Positions 57,798 through 64,000 of a stretch of 64,000 bases of DNA are shown one piece after another. Both the position numbers and the translations under genes were made by a program. Position 1 is the first letter of the stretch; the number at the start of each line of letters is the position of its first letter. This DNA is from Desulfomicrobium orale DSM 12838 (lineage in GTDB: Bacteria > Desulfobacterota > Desulfovibrionia > Desulfovibrionales > Desulfomicrobiaceae): assembly GCF_001553625.1 (NCBI RefSeq), contig NZ_CP014230.1, positions 930,001-994,000 on the forward strand. Reading direction: 5' to 3'. Under the pieces are notes generated by a model. The model saw only the letters and a program-made list of their open reading frames with translations, was not told the origin of the DNA and did not search any database.

Positions 57798-59240
57798 TTA
57801 GTGGAAAAAGAGCACGGTCATCAGAATGAAGGAAGGAATCAGAATGCCCACGGACCAGGCCATGTAGCCGAAGAAGCTGGGCATCTTGATGCCGCCCGAT
57901 TCGGCGATGGACCGGACCATGAAGTTCGGGGCGTTGCCGATGTAGGTATTGGCACCCATGAACACCGCGCCGGCGGAAATGGCCAGCAGGGTGCCCGCCT
58001 CGCTCATGAGACGGTGAGCATCGCCGCCCGCGGTGTTGAAGAACACCAGATAGGTGGGGGCGTTGTCCAGAAAGCTCGACAGCAATCCGGTGAGCCAGAA
58101 GAACATGGTGTGATTGTCCAGACCGTCGGCGGTTCTGACCATGGAGATGAGGCCGCTCAACGCGCCGTCCATGCCAGCGCGCAAAATGGCGATGGCCGGG
58201 ATCATGGAGATGAAGATGCCCGAGAAGAGCTTGGCCACTTCGCGGATGGGTTCCCAGTCGAACTCGTTTCTGCGCCGGATTTCGTGCGGCGTGGTCTTCA
58301 GGCTGATGACGGCCAGAATGAGCAGCAGCACGTCGCGCACGATGTTCTGCAATTCCACATGTACGTGGTAGATGGTCACGCCGCCTTCGGGCTGCCACAC
58401 GCCGCTCATGAGCACACCGGCCACCACGCCGCCAAGGAGCAGCAGGTTGTGCGTGCCTTCCAGGCGAAGCTTGCCGTCCTTGCCCGCGTCGGGAGATTCG
58501 GGCCAGCCTTCCTTGTTGAAGAAGAAGGTGTCGATGGCGAAATAAAGAGCCAGCAGGATGGCGGCCAGCAGGGTGAAGGGGATGAACATGTGCACCGTGG
58601 TCCAGAAGAAGGACACGCCCTTCAGAAAGCCCAGAAACAGGGGCGGATCGCCAAGCGGCGTGAGGCTGCCGCCGATATTGGCCACCAGAAAGATGAAAAA
58701 GACGATGGTGTGCACCTTGTACTTGCGGTAGGAGATGGCCCTCATCAGGGGCCGGATGAGGAGCATGGCCGCCCCCGTGGTGCCCATCCAGCTGGCCAGT
58801 AGGGTGCCGATCAGCAGAATGACCGTGTTCACCATGGGCCGTCCCACCAGCGAGCCGCGCAGACAAACGCCCCCGGCGATGGTGAACAGTGAAAAGAGCA
58901 GAACGATGAACGAGATGTATTCCAGAAAAAGAGTGTGCACCACGGAATAAAGAGCTAGTTCGAAGCCGTGGACAATGGCGAAGGGGGCGAGGAAGGCGAT
59001 CCCCCAGAAGGCGGCCACTTTGCCGTAATGATGATGCCAGAAATGGGGAGCGGCCAGTGGCATGATGGCGATGGACAGAAGCATGCACGCAAAAGGCACG
59101 ACCCAGAGCACGCCGAGCTGCTTGCCGATTTCCTCGGCTTCGTGATGCAGGTCTCCCGCGGCGAACGCTTCGGGCAGCAGGGCGAACAGCATCAGCCCCG
59201 CAGCGGCCAGACAAGAAAACAACACAACGCTTTTCCGCAT
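57798..59240 (-). CDS. Sodium/proton antiporter-like ion transporter (ArsB/NhaD/CitM superfamily)
   Basis: A 480-residue polytopic protein. A signal-like segment (residues 3-25, ending EAFAAG) is followed by ~12 helices. NIGGSLTPLGDPPLFLG and SSFLDNAPTYLVFFN are the superfamily's paired motifs, and ANTYIGNAPNFMV lies in the second. Annotated relatives are called Na+/H+ antiporters; the true substrate is uncertain. ATG 59240 has AAGGAG upstream. Co-directional with bioA upstream and usp downstream. Confidence 0.83.
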   Translation of the reverse strand: MRKSVVLFSCLAAAGLMLFALLPEAFAAGDLHHEAEEIGKQLGVLWVVPFACMLLSIAIMPLAAPHFWHHHYGKVAAFWGIAFLAPFAIVHGFELALYSVVHTLFLEYISFIVLLFSLFTIAGGVCLRGSLVGRPMVNTVILLIGTLLASWMGTTGAAMLLIRPLMRAISYRKYKVHTIVFFIFLVANIGGSLTPLGDPPLFLGFLKGVSFFWTTVHMFIPFTLLAAILLALYFAIDTFFFNKEGWPESPDAGKDGKLRLEGTHNLLLLGGVVAGVLMSGVWQPEGGVTIYHVHVELQNIVRDVLLLILAVISLKTTPHEIRRRNEFDWEPIREVAKLFSGIFISMIPAIAILRAGMDGALSGLISMVRTADGLDNHTMFFWLTGLLSSFLDNAPTYLVFFNTAGGDAHRLMSEAGTLLAISAGAVFMGANTYIGNAPNFMVRSIAESGGIKMPSFFGYMAWSVGILIPSFILMTVLFFH

Positions 59241-59299
59241 CCGATGCACTCCTTGTTGAGCGGCCTCCGGGCGGCCATCTCGTTTGCAGGTTGAAGGGG

Positions 59300-60577
59300 T
59301 CAGCGGCAATGCTCCGTCACCACCCGCACCACGGCTCCGGTCAGAAAGTCCAAGTCCTGGTCGCTCATGACATAGGGAGGCATGACATAGACCAGCCGTC
59401 CGAAGGGGCGGACCCAGACGCCCGCCGCCACAAACGCGTCCTGAATTTCGGCCATGCGCACGGGCTGACGCAGTTCCACCACTCCGATGGCTCCAAGTAC
59501 ACGTACATCATAAACGTATGCCAATTCCCGGCACGGAGCAAGGCCGTTTCGCAAGCCCGCTTCTATCCGGGGGATATCCGTTCGCCATCCGCCCCGCCGC
59601 AACAGCGAAAGGGAAGCCCTAGCCGCCGCACAGGCCAGAGGATTGCCCATGAAGGTCGGGCCGTGCATGAACACGCCTTCCGCGCACGCTCCCCGGGCCA
59701 CTTTTTCCGTGGTCAGAGTGGCGGCCAGAGTCATGTACCCGCCGGTCAGGGCCTTGCCCAGGCACAGGATGTCCGGCGCCACTCCCGCGTGTTCGCAGGC
59801 GAAAAGGCGTCCGGTGCGGCCGAAGCCCGTGGCGATTTCGTCGGCAATGAACAGCGTGTCGAACTCGCCGCACAGTTCGCGCACCCGCCGCACATACCGG
59901 GGATGGTAAAAATGCATGCCGCCCGCGCCCTGCACCACGGGCTCCAGAATGACCGCCGCCACGCGGCCGTGATTTTGCTCCAGCATCCGGCATAAGGCGG
60001 CCGTGTCCGTCTCGTCCCAGTCGTCGCCGAAGCGGCACTCCGGCCTCGGGGCAAAGATATGCCGGGGCAGCACACCCGCGAAGCGCTCGTGCATGCCGTT
60101 CACCGGATCGCACACGCTCATGGCGGCGAAAGTGTCCCCGTGATAGCCGCCGCGGATGGTCAGCAGCCGGTTCTTTTCGGGACGGCCCAGGCCGATCCAG
60201 TACTGGAAGGCCATTTTGACGGCCACCTCCACGGATACGGAGCCGGAGTCGCACAGGAAAACCTTGTCCAGCGGAGCGGGCGTCATCTCCACCAGCTCTC
60301 GGCACAGCTCCACCGCCGGTTCATGGGTCAGCCCGCCGAACATGACATGGGCCATGCGGCCGAGCTGCTCCGTCACCGCCGCATTCAGGACCGGATGACT
60401 GTATCCGTGGATGGCCGCCCACCACGAAGACATGCCGTCCACCAGCTCACGGCCGTCGGCCAGCCGCAGACGCACGCCCGAAGCCGAGACCACCTCTCGC
60501 ACGGGCAGGGGATTGACGGTCGAGGTGTACGGGTGCCAGACGTGGGCGCGATCGAAACGCAGCAGAGCACCGTTCAT
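59300..60577 (-). CDS. bioA: Adenosylmethionine-8-amino-7-oxononanoate aminotransferase
   Basis: A 425-residue class III aminotransferase, biotin pathway. The start [12 protein letters not shown] and the [12 protein letters not shown] segment are diagnostic of BioA. The PLP lysine is in [10 protein letters not shown]; the [13 protein letters not shown] motif carries the cofactor Asp. AAGGA precedes the ATG. No other bio gene is in the window. It is divergent from queA across an 81-base gap. Confidence 0.95.
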   Translation of the reverse strand: MNGALLRFDRAHVWHPYTSTVNPLPVREVVSASGVRLRLADGRELVDGMSSWWAAIHGYSHPVLNAAVTEQLGRMAHVMFGGLTHEPAVELCRELVEMTPAPLDKVFLCDSGSVSVEVAVKMAFQYWIGLGRPEKNRLLTIRGGYHGDTFAAMSVCDPVNGMHERFAGVLPRHIFAPRPECRFGDDWDETDTAALCRMLEQNHGRVAAVILEPVVQGAGGMHFYHPRYVRRVRELCGEFDTLFIADEIATGFGRTGRLFACEHAGVAPDILCLGKALTGGYMTLAATLTTEKVARGACAEGVFMHGPTFMGNPLACAAARASLSLLRRGGWRTDIPRIEAGLRNGLAPCRELAYVYDVRVLGAIGVVELRQPVRMAEIQDAFVAAGVWVRPFGRLVYVMPPYVMSDQDLDFLTGAVVRVVTEHCR

Positions 60578-60658
60578 GGAAATATCCTTCTGTTCTTTGC
60601 GAAACGCCGCGCCGAGGCACGACTATTTTCAGATATTGCAGACTCGAAACGAGGTACC

Positions 60659-61744
60659 ATGACCGCTATTCCCCCTGAATTCAATCTGCAATCCTACGAT
60701 TTTGAACTGCCCGAAGAGCTGATCGCCCAAACGCCTCCGGCGGAGCATGGCGCGTCCCGTCTGCTGGTGCTGGACCGGGCCACCGGCGCGACGCACGAAG
60801 CCCGGTTCGCGGATATCGTGGAATTTCTGCCCCCCGGCGCTCTGCTCGTAGCCAACAACACCAAGGTGCTGCCCGCGCGCCTGACGGGCCGTCGCGCGTC
60901 CGGCGGACGGGTGGAATTTCTGCTGCTCACTCCCCTGCCGCTGATCGCCGTCCGGGACCGGGAAGGCGGCGGGCACGAGGCCGAAGCCGAAGGACTCGTG
61001 AAGATGTCCAAAAGTGTCCGCATCGGAGAAACGCTGCATTTTCCGAGTATGGATATCCTTGTGCTGGAAAAGGGGGATTTCGGGCGGATTCGAGGCCGTC
61101 TGTCCTGGCAGGGAGACCTGGGTGCACATTTTTTGTCCACGGGGCGGATTCCCCTGCCGCCCTACATCCGCCGTGCCGACGACGGGCAGGACCGACTCCG
61201 TTACCAGACCGTCTATGCGCGGGAGGACCGGCTGGGATCCGTGGCCGCACCCACGGCCGGTCTGCATTTCACCCCGGAAATCCTGGAAGCCCTGAGCCGG
61301 CGGGGCATGGTCCGGGCCGAGGTGAGTCTGTACGTGGGCTATGGCACCTTCAGTCCCGTGCGCGTGGAAGACATCCGGGAACATGCCATGCACGCCGAGT
61401 ATGTCGAGGTGCCGGAACGGACGGCCCGCCTCATCCGGCAGGCCAGGGACGAGGGGCGGCCCATAGTGGCCGTGGGGACCACCACGGTCCGCGCCCTGGA
61501 GAGTATGGCCGCCCGTCTGGACGGCATCGGCCCCTTCGCCGGATGGACGGATATTTTCATCCGCCCGGGCCATCGCTTCAAGATAGTGGACCAGCTCATC
61601 ACCAACTTCCACTTGCCCCGCTCATCCCTAATCATTATGGTCGGCACCTTCGCGGGCAGACAAAAGATTATCGATGCTTACCGGCATGCCATAAGCCGGG
61701 GCTTCCGCTTTTTCTCTTACGGCGACGCCATGTTCATCCGCTGA
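60659..61744 (+). CDS. queA: S-adenosylmethionine:tRNA ribosyltransferase-isomerase
   Basis: A 361-residue QueA that adds the epoxycyclopentane ring to preQ1 in tRNA. Landmarks: SYDFELPEELIAQTP, NNTKVLPARL, PTAGLHFTPEIL, and the C-terminal TNFHLPRSSL. ATG 60659 has GAGG five bases upstream; the frame continues across bioA on the other strand but that is not coding here. Works directly before QueH. Confidence 0.97.
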   Translation: MTAIPPEFNLQSYDFELPEELIAQTPPAEHGASRLLVLDRATGATHEARFADIVEFLPPGALLVANNTKVLPARLTGRRASGGRVEFLLLTPLPLIAVRDREGGGHEAEAEGLVKMSKSVRIGETLHFPSMDILVLEKGDFGRIRGRLSWQGDLGAHFLSTGRIPLPPYIRRADDGQDRLRYQTVYAREDRLGSVAAPTAGLHFTPEILEALSRRGMVRAEVSLYVGYGTFSPVRVEDIREHAMHAEYVEVPERTARLIRQARDEGRPIVAVGTTTVRALESMAARLDGIGPFAGWTDIFIRPGHRFKIVDQLITNFHLPRSSLIIMVGTFAGRQKIIDAYRHAISRGFRFFSYGDAMFIR

Positions 61745-61802
61745 TCCGCTGTTTCCCGCTCTTTCCACACAGCCGCAACGTCAACATCACCGAGGTATTC
61801 CC

Positions 61803-62033
61803 ATGCCAAGCAGAGTCGAATTCCGGGAAGACCGCTGCAAGGGCTGTCTGCTCTGCACCGAGGCCTGTCCCACGGGCATCATCCAGCAGTCGGGACGGTT
61901 CAACCGGAAAGGATACAAGGTGGCCGAAATCACTGAGGACATGATGAGCGAGTGCAAGGGCTGCGCCTTCTGCGCCATGATCTGTCCGGACTACGCCATC
62001 AACGTGTTCAGGACCAAAGGGGAGGGCGCATGA
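61803..62033 (+). CDS. 2-oxoacid:ferredoxin oxidoreductase, 4Fe-4S delta subunit
   Basis: A 76-residue ferredoxin-type subunit with two cluster motifs, CKGCLLCTEACP and CKGCAFCAMICP. It passes electrons from the TPP subunit to ferredoxin. ATGA overlap with the next gene. GAGG lies upstream of the start. Confidence 0.92.
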   Translation: MPSRVEFREDRCKGCLLCTEACPTGIIQQSGRFNRKGYKVAEITEDMMSECKGCAFCAMICPDYAINVFRTKGEGA

Positions 62034-63094
62034 GCGAGCCCCGCATCTTCATCAAGGGAAACGAAGCCATCGCCCGGGGCGCTCTGGCCGCCGGGGTGCA
62101 GTGTTATTTCGGCTACCCCATTACTCCGCAGAATGACATTCCAGAGTTCATGTCCTCGGCTATCGTGGAGGCGGGCGGGCAGTTCGTCCAGGCCGAGAGC
62201 GAGGTGGCCGCGGCCAACATGCTCATGGGCGCGGCGGCCTGCGGCGTGCGTGCGTTGACCTCTTCGTCCAGCCCTGGCGTGTCCCTGAAGCAGGAAGCCA
62301 TTTCCTACATGGCCGGCAGCGAGATTCCCGGCGTCATCGTGAACATGAGCCGCGGCGGCCCCGGTCTGGGAGACATCGGGCCGTCCCAGGGCGACTATTT
62401 CCAGGCCGTCAAGGGCGGCGGCCACGGCGACTACCACCTGCTGGTGCTGGCTCCGGGCACAGTCCAGGAAGCCTACGACCTGACCATCAAGGCCTTCGAG
62501 CTGGCCTTCGCCTACCGTAATCCGGTCATGATTCTGGGCGACGCCATCATCGGCCAGATGAAGGAGCCCGTGGTGCCCTGGAAGCCCGAAAATCTGGACC
62601 AGGCCGAAGGGCAGAGCTGGGGGCTCTGCGGAGCCAGGGGACGTGAGCCGCGGCTTTTGAAGTCCCTGTTTCTGGACGACGGGGCCCTGGCCGGGCAGAA
62701 CCTGAAGCTGGCCGCCAAGTATGAGGCCATGCAGGCCGAGTCCGACCAGGAAATGTTTCTGACCGACGACGCCGAACTCGTCGTGGTGGCCTTCGGATCC
62801 ATCGGCCGCATTGTCAAAAGCGCCGTGCGCAAGCTCCGCGCCCGGGGACACAGAGTCGGGCTGGTTCGCCCCATCACCCTGTTTCCCTTTCCTTCGGCCG
62901 TACTGCTGGATCTGGCCCGTCAGGGCAAACGCTTCCTGACCATCGAGCACAACATGGGGCAGATGGTGGAAGACGTGCGTCTGGCCATCCGCACCGTGGC
63001 CGACTCGGCCTTCCACGGCCAGCTGCCCGGCAATCTGCCCACCCCGGACGATTTCGAGGAACCCATTCTGAAGGCTCTGGAGGAAAGAGCATGA
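62030..63094 (+). CDS. vorB: 2-oxoacid:ferredoxin oxidoreductase subunit alpha (VorB/KorA)
   Basis: A 354-residue alpha subunit. FGYPITPQNDIPEF near residue 28 and SSSSPGVSLKQEAISYMAG with NMSRGGPGLGD are typical. The domain II region (~240-330) ends in IEHNMGQMVEDVR. Vor versus Kor specificity cannot be read from sequence; the VorB name follows close family resemblance. Overlaps both neighbours by four bases. Confidence 0.9.
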   Translation: MSEPRIFIKGNEAIARGALAAGVQCYFGYPITPQNDIPEFMSSAIVEAGGQFVQAESEVAAANMLMGAAACGVRALTSSSSPGVSLKQEAISYMAGSEIPGVIVNMSRGGPGLGDIGPSQGDYFQAVKGGGHGDYHLLVLAPGTVQEAYDLTIKAFELAFAYRNPVMILGDAIIGQMKEPVVPWKPENLDQAEGQSWGLCGARGREPRLLKSLFLDDGALAGQNLKLAAKYEAMQAESDQEMFLTDDAELVVVAFGSIGRIVKSAVRKLRARGHRVGLVRPITLFPFPSAVLLDLARQGKRFLTIEHNMGQMVEDVRLAIRTVADSAFHGQLPGNLPTPDDFEEPILKALEERA

Positions 63095-63852
63095 GCCAGG
63101 AAACCCGCGTCACCAATTATCCCGAGGTTCTCACGGACCGGCCCACCCACTACTGTCCGGGCTGCCACCACGGCACGGCCCATCGTCTGGTGGCCGAGGC
63201 CCTGACGGATCTGGGACTGGTCGAGGACACCATTCTCATCGGCTCCATCGGCTGTTCGGTGTTCATCTACAATTATCTGTCTCTGGACGCCATAGAAGCC
63301 CCCCACGGCCGGGCTCCGGCGGTGGCCACGGGAGTCAAGCGCGCCCGGCCGGATAAAACCGTGTTCACCTACCAGGGCGACGGCGATCTGGCCTCCATCG
63401 GCATGGCTGAGATCATGCACTGTGCCAACCGGGGGGAGAACATCACCACCATTTTCGTCAACAACACCGTGTACGGCATGACCGGCGGACAGATGGCTCC
63501 CACCACCCTGGTCGGGCAGAAAACCACCACCTGTCCCGGCGGGCGCTGCCGCGAGAACGAAGGCATGCCCATCCGCATGACCGAAATCATCGCCTCTCTG
63601 GGCGGCGTGGCCTACGCCGAACGCGTGGCTGTGAACAACGTGAAGAACATCCGCAAGGCGCGCAAAGCAGTGGCCAGGGCCTTTGAATGCCAGACAAAAA
63701 ATCTGGGTTTTTCTTTCGTCGAAATTCTGGCGACCTGTCCCACCAACTGGCATATGACGCCTCTGGCGGCCAACAAGCGGGTGGAAACGGAGATGATACC
63801 CTATTTTCCGCTGGGCGTTTACAAGGACGTGCTGGCCGGGGAGGAAAAATGA
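63091..63852 (+). CDS. 2-oxoacid:ferredoxin oxidoreductase subunit beta (TPP-binding)
   Basis: A 253-residue catalytic subunit. CPGCHHG near residue 22 and GSIGC carry cysteines, and the TPP/Mg2+ motif is YQGDGDLASIG...NNTVYGMTGGQ. Overlaps neighbours by four bases. It forms the complex with the alpha, gamma and delta subunits. Confidence 0.93.
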   Translation: MSQETRVTNYPEVLTDRPTHYCPGCHHGTAHRLVAEALTDLGLVEDTILIGSIGCSVFIYNYLSLDAIEAPHGRAPAVATGVKRARPDKTVFTYQGDGDLASIGMAEIMHCANRGENITTIFVNNTVYGMTGGQMAPTTLVGQKTTTCPGGRCRENEGMPIRMTEIIASLGGVAYAERVAVNNVKNIRKARKAVARAFECQTKNLGFSFVEILATCPTNWHMTPLAANKRVETEMIPYFPLGVYKDVLAGEEK

Positions 63853-64000
63853 GCGTGTATCAGGATGCCATCATCGCCGGATTCGGCGGACAGGGAGTCA
63901 TGCTCATCGGGAACCTGCTGGCCTGCGCGGGCATGGATGCCGGGCTCAACGTGACCTACATCCCGGTTTACGGCCCGGAAATGCGCGGGGGCACGGCCAA
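63849..64000 (+). CDS. 2-oxoacid:ferredoxin oxidoreductase subunit gamma, N-terminal part
   Basis: The first 50 codons of the gamma subunit, cut by the window end. AGFGGQGVMLIGNLL is the diagnostic motif, and YGPEMRGGTA follows. The gene completes the delta-alpha-beta-gamma operon. Confidence 0.92.
   Translation, partial: MSVYQDAIIAGFGGQGVMLIGNLLACAGMDAGLNVTYIPVYGPEMRGGTA

Noticed and set aside
57745-59214. A 489-codon frame in another phase of the antiporter gene
   Set aside because: Its translation is Arg/His/Gly-rich without structure, while the chosen frame has clear membrane helices and family motifs.

Overview
The window is ordinary, gene-dense, high-GC chromosome of what looks like a Gram-negative, anaerobic deltaproteobacterium. 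A sulfate reducer of the Desulfovibrionales type is my inference. The basis is a 2-oxoacid:ferredoxin oxidoreductase operon, an adenosylcobalamin-dependent (class II) ribonucleotide reductase, an F1-ATPase operon with paired b/b' subunits but no a or c subunit genes, an FmdE-type protein, and LpxB with TonB-dependent uptake showing an outer membrane. Almost all genes are housekeeping genes in tightly overlapping operons. No insertion sequence, prophage, CRISPR array or rRNA was seen. One tRNA gene, tRNA-Leu(CAA), is present.

Layout. 1-7.2 kb (+): end of sodB, a glutaredoxin fused to a radical-SAM-like domain without its cluster cysteines, gcvH, lpd, recA, alaS. 7.2-7.9 kb (+): an unknown one-helix membrane protein. 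7.9-13.8 kb (-): F1 and stalk subunits of ATP synthase (atpF', F, H, A, G, D, C). 14.1-19.5 kb (-): mreB-mreC-mreD-mrdA-rodA cell-shape operon. 19.6-21.2 kb (+): YhcC-type radical SAM protein and an O6-alkylguanine repair protein. 21.1-28.1 kb (-): PilZ protein, DEAD-box helicase, hemW, queH, a two-gene restriction-modification cassette (BglII/BstYI-type nuclease plus MT-A70 methylase) and rng. 28.5-33 kb (+): trmI, a PaaK-like ligase, a ChaN-PDZ lipoprotein and mutM. 33-39.5 kb: murB (-), a DUF190/four-CBS protein with a small membrane partner (+), then methyltransferase, ilvD, ftsX and ftsE (-). 40-41.8 kb (+): glycogen branching enzyme.

41.8-50.8 kb is the most distinctive block. A divergent XRE-family regulator with a molybdate-associated PBP-like domain faces an uptake cluster: tonB, TonB-dependent receptor, FmdE protein, methyltransferase, class III binding protein, FecCD-type permease and ATPase. 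The tonB and receptor genes share an 11-base upstream motif. I read this as a candidate TonB-dependent metal or metallophore uptake system, with molybdenum or tungsten as leading but unproven substrates.

51-64 kb: Bax inhibitor-1-like protein (-); a type IV pilin with four cysteines followed by a VKOR-thioredoxin fusion (+); nrdJ, tRNA-Leu, lpxB, universal stress protein, an ion antiporter and bioA (-); queA and the start of a vor/kor ferredoxin oxidoreductase operon (+). queH and queA together show queuosine synthesis. mre/mrd/rod, murB, ftsEX and lpxB cover envelope growth.
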